Source: Bacillus halotolerans (GTDB taxonomy: Bacteria > Bacillota > Bacilli > Bacillales > Bacillaceae). Taken from it: a stretch of 64,000 nucleotides of DNA. The position numbers and the translations under genes were made by a program. This document shows, piece by piece, positions 7,923 through 16,322 of this stretch (its first letter is position 1; each line of letters opens with the position of its first letter). Under the pieces are notes generated by a model, which was given only the letters and a program-made list of their open reading frames with translations, was not told the DNA's origin and did not search any database. The stretch spans positions 558,001-622,000 of the forward strand of contig NZ_LPVF01000008.1 in NCBI RefSeq assembly GCF_001517105.1, given 5' to 3'.

Positions 7923-9371
7923 GTGAGTATTTCTTCCATCCTTTTATCACTTTTTTTCATTTTGAATATTCTTTTGGCCATCATTGTCATATTCAAAGAA
8001 CGGCGCGATGCCAGTGCATCATGGGCTTGGCTGCTTGTTCTTTTCTTTATTCCCGTTTTAGGCTTTATTTTATACCTATTATTCGGTCATAATCTCAGAC
8101 GCAAGCATTTGTTTCAATGGGAGGATCGAAAGAAAATCGGAATCGAAAAGCTGCTGCAGCATCAGCTTGAAGAATTAGAAAACAGGCAATTTCAGTTCAA
8201 CAACCGGGCAACCTTTGATAATAAGGATTTAATATATATGCTCATCATGAATAATCACGCTGTCTTTACAGAGGATAATTCAGTTGATGTCATAACAGAC
8301 GGACGTGATAAGTTTCAGCGGCTTTTACATGACATATCAAAGGCAAAGGATCATATCCATCTACAATATTATATTTACAAAGGTGATGAATTAGGAAAAA
8401 AATTGCGGGACGCCCTCATTCAAAAAGCGAAAGAAGGTGTTCAGGTCAGGGTTTTGTATGATGAACTCGGGTCCAGAACGCTGCGCAAAAAGTTTTTTAA
8501 AGAACTGCGTGAGGCCGGCGGGCACGTGGAGGTCTTTTTCCCTTCAAAGCTCAGGCCGATTAACCTTCGGCTGAATTACCGCAACCACCGAAAGCTTGTT
8601 ATCATAGACGGCATAACCGGTTATGTCGGAGGGTTTAATGTCGGGGATGAATATCTCGGGCTCAATCCGAAGTTCGGCTATTGGCGCGATACCCATATTC
8701 GATTGCAGGGAACGGCCGTTCACGCCATTCAGACACGTTTCATCCTTGACTGGAACCAAGCTTCACATCATCATACGCTCACCTATATCCCGAACCACTT
8801 TCCCGATTGCAGCCCAAAGGGAAACGTCGGGATGCAGATTGTTACGAGCGGGCCCGATTCCGAATGGGAACAAATTAAAAACGGCTACATCAAAATGATT
8901 TCAAACGCCAAGCGGAACATTTTGATACAAACACCTTATTTTATTCCGGACGCAAGCCTGCTGGATGCATTGAGAATCGCGTGCCTGTCAGGCATTGATG
9001 TCAACATTATGATACCGAACAAGCCTGATCATGCTTTTGTATACTGGGCCACGCTTTCGTATATCGGGGATCTTTTAAAAGCCGGAGCCACCGTCTATAT
9101 TTACGATAATGGCTTTATCCATGCGAAAACAATTGTTGTGGATGACGAAATTGCATCGGTCGGTACAGCGAATATTGACGTCCGAAGCTTCAGGCTGAAT
9201 TTTGAGGTTAATGCATTTATTTATGATATCAACATTGCCAAAAAACTGGTTTCTACATTTAAAGAAGATTTGCTCGTATCCAGAAAATACACCTACGAGG
9301 AATATCAGCAGCGATCATTATGGATCCGCATCAAGGAATCCGTCTCACGACTATTGTCGCCGATTTTATAA
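7923..9371 (+). CDS. clsA: cardiolipin synthase ClsA (YwnE)
   Basis: 482 residues starting at GTG. Two N-terminal membrane helices (about 4-60) precede two phospholipase D domains with HKD motifs: NHRKLVIIDG and IHAKTIVVDD, each followed by the usual G/N-rich loop (GGFNVGDEY, GTANIDVRSF). It condenses two phosphatidylglycerols to cardiolipin and glycerol at the membrane. The gene stands alone, with a strong terminator after it. In B. subtilis 168 the MerR-type regulator gene mta follows; here it is missing. Confidence 0.96.
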   Translation: MSISSILLSLFFILNILLAIIVIFKERRDASASWAWLLVLFFIPVLGFILYLLFGHNLRRKHLFQWEDRKKIGIEKLLQHQLEELENRQFQFNNRATFDNKDLIYMLIMNNHAVFTEDNSVDVITDGRDKFQRLLHDISKAKDHIHLQYYIYKGDELGKKLRDALIQKAKEGVQVRVLYDELGSRTLRKKFFKELREAGGHVEVFFPSKLRPINLRLNYRNHRKLVIIDGITGYVGGFNVGDEYLGLNPKFGYWRDTHIRLQGTAVHAIQTRFILDWNQASHHHTLTYIPNHFPDCSPKGNVGMQIVTSGPDSEWEQIKNGYIKMISNAKRNILIQTPYFIPDASLLDALRIACLSGIDVNIMIPNKPDHAFVYWATLSYIGDLLKAGATVYIYDNGFIHAKTIVVDDEIASVGTANIDVRSFRLNFEVNAFIYDINIAKKLVSTFKEDLLVSRKYTYEEYQQRSLWIRIKESVSRLLSPIL

Positions 9372-9382
9372 GATGCGCCAAT

Positions 9383-9410
9383 CCCCCCGGCCTTTATGGC
9401 CGGGGTTTTT
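9383..9410 (+). terminator. intrinsic terminator of clsA
   Basis: Stem CCCCGGCC / GGCCGGGG with TTTA loop and five T. Confidence 0.88.
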
Positions 9411-9648
9411 CAGCATGGTCATAATCTATCATCACGCACCCCGTAAAAACGCGCATGACCTTTCTCATATAGCGTGCAACCGTAATAAAAAATCACGAAT
9501 ATGATCACAGCGGCTTGCACCTCCGGATCGTCAGGCCAAACTCCATTCACACCGCGGCAAATCAATTCACTATTTTTATTTCTGTATACAAAACTTCTCA
9601 CAAATAGTGTATAAAAGAAAAGTGAGTATTTTTTTGTAAAGGGGATCC

Positions 9649-10044
9649 GTGTCAATGAATCCGGAAACGGTCAACAAAACCCTCATCAGTATTTCAAAAT
9701 GGGGAAAAGCAACAGGCATCTTATTTATTATTATGGGCGCTTTTACTGCGCTTTCAGGCGCGTTCGTTTTTCTTATCGGCGCAGTGCCGGGCGTACTGCA
9801 AATCATTTCAGGCATCTTTTTGATGCGGTCAGCAAAAGAAGCAGGCTTAATGGCTGAAAAACATAGCGGGCAATCTGAGGATTTAATGCTGGAGAACTAT
9901 GCGAAATTTGTAAAGATGCAAGGGATTTATTTAATCGTGAGCATCGCTGTATCGATTCTGGCGATCATCGCATTCTTCATCTTTCTAATGCTTGGAATTG
10001 CCGACGGCATATTCAGCGATTATGATACGTACAGCACCTATTAA
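9649..10044 (+). CDS. ywnC: DUF5362-type membrane protein YwnC
   Basis: 131 residues from GTG at 9649 (AAAGGGG just upstream); an in-frame ATG at 9655 is an alternative. Two hydrophobic hairpins: KWGKATGILFIIMGAFTALS with GVLQIISGIFLMRSAKE, then a C-terminal pair ending in an Asp/Tyr-rich tail. It is a paralogue of ywnG nearby. Function unknown. A bidirectional terminator separates it from ywnB. Confidence 0.75.
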   Translation: MSMNPETVNKTLISISKWGKATGILFIIMGAFTALSGAFVFLIGAVPGVLQIISGIFLMRSAKEAGLMAEKHSGQSEDLMLENYAKFVKMQGIYLIVSIAVSILAIIAFFIFLMLGIADGIFSDYDTYSTY

Positions 10045-10048
10045 TTAG

Positions 10049-10079
10049 AAAAACCCGGAGCATCCTCCGGGTTTTTTCT
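10049..10079. terminator. bidirectional terminator between ywnC and ywnB
   Basis: AAAACCCGGAG / CTCCGGGTTTTTT with a CATC loop. Confidence 0.88.
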
Positions 10080-10081
10080 TG

Positions 10082-10723
10082 TTATTCCGCTTCGCTTACT
10101 ACTGTAAAGCGTTCATTTTTGTGTGACGGATGTTCAAGCTCATCCAAAACAGCAATCGCATAATCGGCATAGCTGATATAACTGTCGCCATTTGCGTTTA
10201 CGATCACATTGTCTTTTCCTTTTTGGTAAGATCCCGTCCGCTTTCCTGCCGGATCAAAAAACGCCGCCGGGCTGAGGAACGTCCAGGAAATAGAGTCTGC
10301 CTTTTGCAGGTCTTTCAGGTTCTCTCCTTGATTTGATGCAGTCGGAAGATATTCTTTCGGAAATTCCGGTGTATCCATTAAACGTGTTGTTTTGTCTTCA
10401 TCAACAAACAGGCTTCCCGCTCCGCCGACGACAAACAATCTTGTATGTTTTGCATCCTTTAGGAGGCTGATTAATGTTCTGCCTGCTTCAACATGAAGAT
10501 GTTCCTGGCCAGGCGCAGCTCCAAAAGCATTTACGAGTGCATCGAAAGGCTTGAGATCTTCCGCCGTCAGTTCAAAAACATCTTTCTCCAAAATCGCTGT
10601 GTCCTGATCCTGGACTTTAGATGCATTTCGGACAATGGCAGTTACCTCGTGACCTCTTTCCTTCGCTTCCTTCAAAATCAGACTTCCTGCTTTTCCGCTT
10701 GCACCGATAATTCCTATTTTCAT
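10082..10723 (-). CDS. ywnB: NAD(P)-binding reductase-like protein YwnB
   Basis: 213 residues from the ATG at 10723, with TAAGGAGG about ten bases upstream. The N-terminus MKIGIIGASGKAGSLILKEA is a Rossmann dinucleotide-binding fold of the atypical SDR (NmrA/flavin reductase-like) type: G-x-x-G-x-x-G at residues 7-13, and GRTLIS, FVVGGAGSL further on. The substrate is unknown. The gap to the upstream regulator gene ywnA holds a GTAAC-N7-GTTAC element, so YwnA probably controls it. Confidence 0.82.
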   Translation of the reverse strand: MKIGIIGASGKAGSLILKEAKERGHEVTAIVRNASKVQDQDTAILEKDVFELTAEDLKPFDALVNAFGAAPGQEHLHVEAGRTLISLLKDAKHTRLFVVGGAGSLFVDEDKTTRLMDTPEFPKEYLPTASNQGENLKDLQKADSISWTFLSPAAFFDPAGKRTGSYQKGKDNVIVNANGDSYISYADYAIAVLDELEHPSHKNERFTVVSEAE

Positions 10724-10743
10724 TTTTGATTTCCTCCTTATTT

Positions 10744-10760
10744 GTAACAATTTTAGTTAC
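10744..10760. promoter_or_regulatory. YwnA-type operator in front of ywnB
   Basis: GTAACAATTTTAGTTAC: inverted GTAAC/GTTAC half-sites with 7 bp between them, the same geometry as the copy upstream of ywnA. Confidence 0.6.
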
Positions 10761-10790
10761 ATGTTAGTGGTGAGAAGTCATCCCTTTTGA

Positions 10791-11192
10791 TCAAAAGAGA
10801 TGATTCATTACATCTTTTAATGACTTGCTTGCCAGCTCATTTTCCATCGCTTTTTGCACACTTTCAAATGTCTCATCCAGCGCGCACTGAATTTTTTTGC
10901 CTACCGGACACTTCGGGTTCGGGTTTTCATGAACCGCAAATAGTTCCTCTTGGTTTTGAACAGCCCGATATACTTCTAAAAGAGAAATATCAGCCGGATC
11001 TTTTTTGAGGCTCGCGCCCGGCACCCCGGCGCGTGATGTGAGAATATCGCCCTTTTTCAGCAGGCTGATCATCCTTCTTACAACAACCGGGTTGGTGTTG
11101 ACACTGTCAGCGATGATTTCCGAAGACGCTTTTTCATCCATCGAAATGAGAGATAAAATATGAATGGCGACAGCAAGACGGCTGTTAATCAT
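10791..11192 (-). CDS. ywnA: Rrf2-family transcriptional regulator YwnA
   Basis: 133 residues with an N-terminal winged helix (MINSRLAVAIHILSLIS, then SVNTNPVVVRRMISLLKKG as recognition helix region). The later segment has only one cysteine (NPKCPVGKK), so it lacks the three-Cys iron-sulphur cluster of IscR/NsrR and may sense by another route. It probably represses itself and ywnB through the GTAAC-N7-GTTAC palindromes found in front of both genes (inference). Confidence 0.85.
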   Translation of the reverse strand: MINSRLAVAIHILSLISMDEKASSEIIADSVNTNPVVVRRMISLLKKGDILTSRAGVPGASLKKDPADISLLEVYRAVQNQEELFAVHENPNPKCPVGKKIQCALDETFESVQKAMENELASKSLKDVMNHLF

Positions 11193-11209
11193 GTTTTTTC
11201 ACCACCGTT

Positions 11210-11226
11210 GTAACTATAATAGTTAC
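11210..11226. promoter_or_regulatory. YwnA-type operator in front of ywnA
   Basis: GTAACTATAATAGTTAC is a perfect 17-bp palindrome just upstream of the ywnA start; it contains TATAAT on the + strand, and bound regulator would autoregulate ywnA. Confidence 0.65.
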
Positions 11227-11291
11227 ATTTAATTCGTTTGTCAACATATAATATACACTAAATTTGCGCTTCTTGCGCATCCGTTTAGTCA

Positions 11292-11319
11292 ATAAAACGG
11301 CCGGATGCACTCCGGCCGT
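11292..11319 (-). terminator. terminator of the urt-ure operon
   Basis: Leftward CGGCCGGA / TCCGGCCG followed by TTTTATT. It ends the operon directly after ureC, so no ureEFGD genes follow. Confidence 0.8.
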
Positions 11320-11325
11320 GTCTTG

Positions 11326-13035
11326 TCAGAATAAGAAATATCGCTGTCCCAGCGGAACATAATCGACAGGCTGACAGGACAGTTCTTCTCCGTCTGCAAA
11401 GACCTGATACGTTTTCGGATCGACTTCAATCTTCGGCAAAGCAGCGTTTAATTTCATATCCAGCTTGCTCAGCTTGCGGATGTTTTTCACAGGAGAAATT
11501 CTTTTTTCCAGCCCTAACCTTTCCGCCACACCGCCTTCAATGCCCGCCTGGGACATAAATGTGATGGAAGTTGAGCGGTTGGCTTTACCATAGGAAGCAT
11601 ACATTTGGCGCATGAATACCGGTTCCGGAGTCGGGATAGACGCGTTGGGATCCCCCATTTGCGCGCGTGCTATCATGCCTCCCTTTAAGACCAATTCCGG
11701 TTTCACGCCGAAAAATACAGGATCCCACAGGACAAGGTCAGCGAGCTTTCCTTTTTCTACAGAACCGACTTCATGGCTGAGGCCGTGAGTAATTGCCGGA
11801 TTAATTGTATATTTGGCAATGTAGCGTTTCGCACGTACGTTATCGTTTCCGTTTTCTCCAATGAGAGCGCCGCGCTGTTTTTTCATTTTGTCAGCCACCT
11901 GCCAAGTGCGGATAATGACTTCGCCAACACGTCCCATCGCTTGGGAATCCGATGATGTCATGCTGATCGCGCCGATATCATGGAGAATGTCCTCTGCCGC
12001 AATCGTCGCAGCCCTGATTCTGGAATGGCTGAACGCCACGTCCTCGGGCACCTTCGCATCTAAATGGTGACAGACCATCATCATGTCAAGGTGCTCATCC
12101 ATCGTATTGACGGTGTAAGGAATTGTCGGCGTTGTGGATGACGGCAGAATGTTCGCGTAAGAGGCGAGCTTCATAATATCCGGAGCGTGGCCCCCGCCTG
12201 CTCCTTCAATGTGATATGTATGAATCACCCGATCTCCGATTGCGTCAAGCGTGTTTTCCAGAAAGCCCGCTTCATTGATCGTATCCGTATGGATTGCGAC
12301 TTGAATATCGGCTTCGTCCACAACTTCCATACACGTTTTGATAGCGCTTGGCGTCGTGCCCCAGTCTTCATGAAGCTTCAGGCCGATGGCGCCGGCTTCC
12401 ACCTGTTCGATCAGCGGCGCTTTATCGGATGCATTCCCTTTTCCTAAGAAGCCGACATTGATCGGAAATTCCTCAGCCGCTTCCAGCATCCTTGCCATAT
12501 ACCATGCACCTGACGTACATGTTGTCGCTTTGCTTCCTGTAGCAGGTCCCGTTCCGCCTCCAAGAAGAGTCGTGACTCCTGAAGAAAGCGCAACTTCCAT
12601 CTGCTGAGGACAAATAAAGTGAATGTGCGTATCCACTCCTCCAGCCGTTAAAATTTTGCCTTCACCGGAGATCACCTCTGTACCCGCACCAATGACCATA
12701 TGCGGATCGACCCCGTCCATGATATCGGGGTTGCCGCTTTTTCCGACACCCACGATCCGGCCGTCCTTTACACCGACATCCGCTTTAACAATACCTGTGT
12801 AATCCAATAACACGACGTTGGTGATCACCAAATCCAAAGCGCCGTCTTTTCCTGTGATGCTGCCGTTTTGGCCCATGCCGTCACGGATCGTTTTTCCGCC
12901 TCCAAAGATCATTTCTTCACCATAAACAGTGAAGTCCTTTTCGACTTCAATCCATAAGTCCGTATCGCCCAATCTGATTTTATCGCCCGTTGTCGGACCA
13001 AACAGCTCCGCGTATTGCTCCCGTGACATTTTCAT
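11326..13035 (-). CDS. ureC: urease alpha subunit UreC
   Basis: 569 residues, full length. All nickel-site and catalytic residues are visible: His137 and His139 (VDTHIHF), Lys220 to be carbamylated (GLKLHEDWG), His222, His249 (AIHTDT), His275 (THIEG region, HTYHIEG), Asp363 (SSDSQAMG), and the flap CHH at 322-324. Hydrolyses urea to ammonia and carbamate in the cytoplasm. It starts within the ureB stop (ATGA). Despite needing nickel, no ureD/E/F/G genes lie in the window. B. subtilis 168 also lacks them. Confidence 0.98.
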   Translation of the reverse strand: MKMSREQYAELFGPTTGDKIRLGDTDLWIEVEKDFTVYGEEMIFGGGKTIRDGMGQNGSITGKDGALDLVITNVVLLDYTGIVKADVGVKDGRIVGVGKSGNPDIMDGVDPHMVIGAGTEVISGEGKILTAGGVDTHIHFICPQQMEVALSSGVTTLLGGGTGPATGSKATTCTSGAWYMARMLEAAEEFPINVGFLGKGNASDKAPLIEQVEAGAIGLKLHEDWGTTPSAIKTCMEVVDEADIQVAIHTDTINEAGFLENTLDAIGDRVIHTYHIEGAGGGHAPDIMKLASYANILPSSTTPTIPYTVNTMDEHLDMMMVCHHLDAKVPEDVAFSHSRIRAATIAAEDILHDIGAISMTSSDSQAMGRVGEVIIRTWQVADKMKKQRGALIGENGNDNVRAKRYIAKYTINPAITHGLSHEVGSVEKGKLADLVLWDPVFFGVKPELVLKGGMIARAQMGDPNASIPTPEPVFMRQMYASYGKANRSTSITFMSQAGIEGGVAERLGLEKRISPVKNIRKLSKLDMKLNAALPKIEVDPKTYQVFADGEELSCQPVDYVPLGQRYFLF

Positions 13036-13406
13036 CGAATCACACCCTCCATCCAGCCGGCTTTCTTTAAGTTGGCTAACGTTTTTTCTTTGCCGCGTTC
13101 ATCGATATACGTATCGGCCATTCCGTTCAGTCCTCTTACTGTTTTTCGTCCGCTGAATTCAACAAGCGTGACCGTTTTCTCCTCACCTGGCTCAAAACGG
13201 ACCGATGTGCCTGACGGAATGTCGATACGCATGCCGATGGCTTGTTCGCGGTCAAACGATAGCGCACCATTGGCTTCCGCAAAATGAAAATGTGAACCGA
13301 CCTGAATGGAACGTGATCCGGTGTTTTTCACCGCTATCTCCCGTGTCTGGCGGCCTTCGTTAATCGTAATGGTCCCCTCAGCAATCTGAAATGCTCCCGG
13401 CTTCAT
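13032..13406 (-). CDS. ureB: urease beta subunit UreB
   Basis: 124 residues beginning [18 protein letters not shown], the standard beta-subunit start, with the conserved [18 protein letters not shown] segment. It forms the (abg)3 urease with UreA and UreC. The start overlaps the ureA stop by four bases and its own stop overlaps ureC, so the three subunits are translated in coupled fashion and stoichiometrically. Confidence 0.97.
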   Translation of the reverse strand: MKPGAFQIAEGTITINEGRQTREIAVKNTGSRSIQVGSHFHFAEANGALSFDREQAIGMRIDIPSGTSVRFEPGEEKTVTLVEFSGRKTVRGLNGMADTYIDERGKEKTLANLKKAGWMEGVIR

Positions 13407-13720
13407 GACTTCACCTCCGCAGAAATCGGCTGGTGTACTGTGACAAGCTTCACTCCGTCAGGGAATGTAGCTTCCACCTGAATGCTGTCCAGCATCTCAG
13501 GCACGCCCTCCATGACATCTTTTTCAGTCAATACATGGCGGCCGGCTTCCATCAGCTCCGCCACTCCCTTTCCATCACGCGCGCCTTCCATGATAAAACA
13601 GGTGAGATAAGCGGCAGCCTCGGGATAGTTCAGCAGAACGCCGCGCGCCTTTCGCTGTTTGGCTAATTCCCCCGCTGCAAAAATGAGCAATTTCTCTTGT
13701 TCAACCGGTGTCAGTTTCAT
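13403..13720 (-). CDS. ureA: urease gamma subunit UreA
   Basis: 105 residues, [20 protein letters not shown], full length for the gamma subunit, with the conserved [11 protein letters not shown] and [13 protein letters not shown] ([19 protein letters not shown]) segments. AAGGAGG precedes the ATG. A 25-codon ORF ends on top of the ureA start (ATGA), see 13717-13794. In 168 the urease genes have their own nitrogen-regulated promoter near here; in this genome they follow urtE. Confidence 0.97.
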   Translation of the reverse strand: MKLTPVEQEKLLIFAAGELAKQRKARGVLLNYPEAAAYLTCFIMEGARDGKGVAELMEAGRHVLTEKDVMEGVPEMLDSIQVEATFPDGVKLVTVHQPISAEVKS

Positions 13721-13794
13721 CTTAGGTCCTCCTTCTTTTGTCGTATAAAGCGGATGCGGTTACTGCGAATTTGCGGAACATGCAGGCGGGCCAT
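13717..13794 (-). CDS. possible 25-residue basic small ORF between urtE and ureA
   Basis: ATG at 13792-13794 follows AAAGGGAGGTG; translation gives [20 protein letters not shown] then KEDLR, and its TGA overlaps the ureA ATG. It is very rich in Arg/Lys. The extended match to the 16S anti-Shine-Dalgarno sequence runs into the start codon, which is unusual. It may be a leader coupling ureA translation to the urt genes, or a decayed gene remnant. No family recognised. Confidence 0.35.
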   Translation of the reverse strand: MARLHVPQIRSNRIRFIRQKKEDLR

Positions 13795-13818
13795 CACCTC
13801 CCTTTCTCACAAGGCTGA

Positions 13819-14520
13819 TCATACGGTGAGATGCCTTTCAAAACGGCGAGCCGTTTCTTCATCGGCCTTTCCATGGTCGACAACCGTTCCCCTGTCGATC
13901 ACATAAAGGTAGTCAGCACATGTTAACGCGTTTTCCAGACTGTGCTCGACTAAAACAACAGAAATGTCTTTTTTTCTGGAAATTTCTACGATAACTTGTC
14001 TGATTAGTTCGATAATTGAGGGCTGGATTCCTTCCATTGGTTCATCAAGTAAAATAATTTTCGGATTTCCCATCAGCGCTCTGGCAATCGCAAGCTGCTG
14101 CTGCTGTCCTCCGCTTAAATCGCCGCCTTTCCGGTCGAGCATGTCCTTCAAAACAGGAAACCACTGAAAAATCTCTTCCTTGATCCGCCCTCTCCGCTCC
14201 TTCTTAGGAAGCGGTTCTTCTCCGAGCAAAAGATTGTCGCGAACGGTTAAAGCGGGGAAGATGTCTCTCCCTTGGGGCACGTACGCAATTCCAGCTCTTG
14301 CCCGTTTTTCCGTCTTTTCGTTTTGAACAAACGTTTGATCAAAACGGATCTGCCCCTGTTTGGTCGGGATCAGGCCGATGATCGTTTTCAGCAAAGTGGA
14401 TTTGCCGACTCCGTTTCGGCCTAATACAGCGACGATCTGCCCGGGGCGGACCTCCATGCTGAGGTTATGCAAAACCATGGATTGATCGTAACCGGATGTC
14501 ACATTACTGACCGCTATCAT
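13819..14520 (-). CDS. urtE: urea ABC transporter ATP-binding protein UrtE
   Basis: 233 residues, one ABC ATPase: Walker A GRNGVGKST at 34-42, signature LSGGQQQQLAIARAL, Walker B KIILLDEPMEG, H-loop VEHSLE. It belongs to the LivF-like branch of branched-chain-amino-acid transporters; grouping with UrtD, UrtA-C and urease identifies it as the urea branch. It starts within the urtD stop (ATGA) and is the last urt gene before ureA. Confidence 0.9.
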   Translation of the reverse strand: MIAVSNVTSGYDQSMVLHNLSMEVRPGQIVAVLGRNGVGKSTLLKTIIGLIPTKQGQIRFDQTFVQNEKTEKRARAGIAYVPQGRDIFPALTVRDNLLLGEEPLPKKERRGRIKEEIFQWFPVLKDMLDRKGGDLSGGQQQQLAIARALMGNPKIILLDEPMEGIQPSIIELIRQVIVEISRKKDISVVLVEHSLENALTCADYLYVIDRGTVVDHGKADEETARRFERHLTV

Positions 14521-15266
14521 GACGCCCCGCTCCTTCCTAGATACACCGCTGCCACCTCTTCATTGCTTGTAATCTCATCCATCGATCCTTCACAAAGCAC
14601 TCTCCCTTCATGCATCACCGTGACTTTTCTGGAAAACGAGCGGACAAATTCCATATCGTGCTCCACAATTAAAACGGAACACGTTTTGGCAATCTCCTCA
14701 AGGAGAGCCCCGGTTTTATCACGCTCTTTTCCCGTCATACCGGCGATCGGTTCATCCAGCAGCAAAAGCTTCGGCTCCATGGCGAGCTGCATGCCGATTT
14801 CGAGCCATTGTTTCTGCCCGTGTGACAGGCTGCCGGCTTCTGCATCCCGCTTCTCTTCTAATCCGATCAGCTTCAGGATGTCTGTCACCCTGCCACGCTG
14901 CTCTCTTGTCATACGAGCCATCAGCAGAGAGAGAATCGTTTTTTTCTGCTTCATGGCAAGCTCTATATTTTCAAACACGGTCAGCTGCGAAAAGACACTC
15001 GGAGCCTGAAACTTTCTGGCGACGCCCATTTTGGCGATCTGATATTCCGGAACCTTTGTCAGTTCAGCCGTTTCCTGAAACACAATCTCGCCCGAATGCG
15101 GCTTTGTTTTCCCGCAAATGATATCCAGCATGGTTGTTTTCCCGGCGCCATTCGGCCCAATCAAAAAGTGAATATCACGTTCCTGCACACTGATATCTGC
15201 CCCCTGCAGCGCCCAAAACCCGTCAAACTGAACCTTCACGTCACGGCAGATAAGTATCGGTTTCAT
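14517..15266 (-). CDS. urtD: urea ABC transporter ATP-binding protein UrtD
   Basis: 249 residues from ATG at 15266 (MKPILICRDVKVQFDGFWAL), with AAAGGAG upstream; a longer in-frame start has no such site. LivG-like ATPase: Walker A GPNGAGKTT at 37-45, signature LSHGQKQWLEIGMQLA (the LSHGQ variant is typical of UrtD), Walker B KLLLLDEPIAGM. It overlaps the 3' end of urtC by 26 bp. Partner ATPase of UrtE. Confidence 0.9.
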   Translation of the reverse strand: MKPILICRDVKVQFDGFWALQGADISVQERDIHFLIGPNGAGKTTMLDIICGKTKPHSGEIVFQETAELTKVPEYQIAKMGVARKFQAPSVFSQLTVFENIELAMKQKKTILSLLMARMTREQRGRVTDILKLIGLEEKRDAEAGSLSHGQKQWLEIGMQLAMEPKLLLLDEPIAGMTGKERDKTGALLEEIAKTCSVLIVEHDMEFVRSFSRKVTVMHEGRVLCEGSMDEITSNEEVAAVYLGRSGAS

Positions 15267-16311
15267 ATGCAGCCGCTCCTTTCTTTTTAGAGAAGGAAAG
15301 CTGGGTTCCAAGCTTTTCAAACAGTCCGACAATCCCTCTTGGCAAGTAAAGCACGACGATCATAAACAGCGCACCAAGGAAATACAGCCAAATGTCAGGA
15401 TAATATTCGCTTAAATAGCTTTTCATGCCGTTCGTTAACAGCGCGCCCAGCACAGCTCCGAAAATGGAGTGCCTGCCGCCGATCGCCACCCACAGCACCA
15501 TTTCCACTGAAGGGATGATGCCCATCATTTCCGGCGAGATCATCCCGTCCTGAAGCACAAACAGCATTCCGGCAATTCCCGCCATCGCAGCGGACACACA
15601 GTAAATAAACACTTTAAAAACGGTGGAATGATAACCGAAAAAACGCACCCTGTTCTCTCCGTCGCGAACCGCCTGCAAAAGCCGGCCAAAGCGGCTTCTC
15701 GTAAGAAACAAAGCGAACACAACAGTAAGGCCGTGAAAAAAGACTGTGGCAAAATACAGGATCTGCTTCAAGGCAGGATCAGCCAGAGAATATTGAAAAA
15801 TCGTATAGAAGCTGGTAAGTCCATTGGTGCCGCCGGTGATTTCCTGGCTGCCGATGAACAGTGTGACCGCCACAACGACGACAGCCTGTGATATCAAAGA
15901 GAAATAAACTCCCTTTATATTGTTGCGAAACGTAAAATAGCCGAGCAGAAACGCCAGTAGCACAGGCACAGCGACAGCCGCCGCAATTGCAGCGAAAGGG
16001 TGCCTGAACAAAGCCCAGATCCACGGCAGTTCGCTGACACCCGCCCACTCCATAAAATCAGGAATGCCGGACGGTGAGGCTTCTATTTTTAAATACATCG
16101 CCATGCAGTAGGCGCCCAATCCGAAAAAGACGCCGTGCCCCAAGCTCAAAATGCCTGTATATCCCCAAATCAGGCAAATGCCGACCGCCACAATCGCAAA
16201 GCATAAAAACTTCGCCAACAGCCCCAATCGAAACTCCTGAAGAAAGAACGGAGCAGCGATAAAAAGGGCAAACATCACAACATACGGACTGAATTGCGAA
16301 AACCGCTTCAT
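15241..16311 (-). CDS. urtC: urea ABC transporter permease UrtC
   Basis: 356 residues with eight or nine hydrophobic segments, LivM-like permease. Characteristic stretches are GILSLGHGVFFGLGAYCMAM, EITGGTNGLT and AIGGRHSIFGAVLGAL. The urea-type length (about 350) and neighbours support UrtC rather than a leucine transporter. GGGGGG-containing ribosome-binding site before ATG 16311. Together with UrtB it forms the membrane channel. Confidence 0.9.
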   Translation of the reverse strand: MKRFSQFSPYVVMFALFIAAPFFLQEFRLGLLAKFLCFAIVAVGICLIWGYTGILSLGHGVFFGLGAYCMAMYLKIEASPSGIPDFMEWAGVSELPWIWALFRHPFAAIAAAVAVPVLLAFLLGYFTFRNNIKGVYFSLISQAVVVVAVTLFIGSQEITGGTNGLTSFYTIFQYSLADPALKQILYFATVFFHGLTVVFALFLTRSRFGRLLQAVRDGENRVRFFGYHSTVFKVFIYCVSAAMAGIAGMLFVLQDGMISPEMMGIIPSVEMVLWVAIGGRHSIFGAVLGALLTNGMKSYLSEYYPDIWLYFLGALFMIVVLYLPRGIVGLFEKLGTQLSFSKKKGAAAYETDTYLP

Positions 16312-16322
16312 CCGGCACCCCC

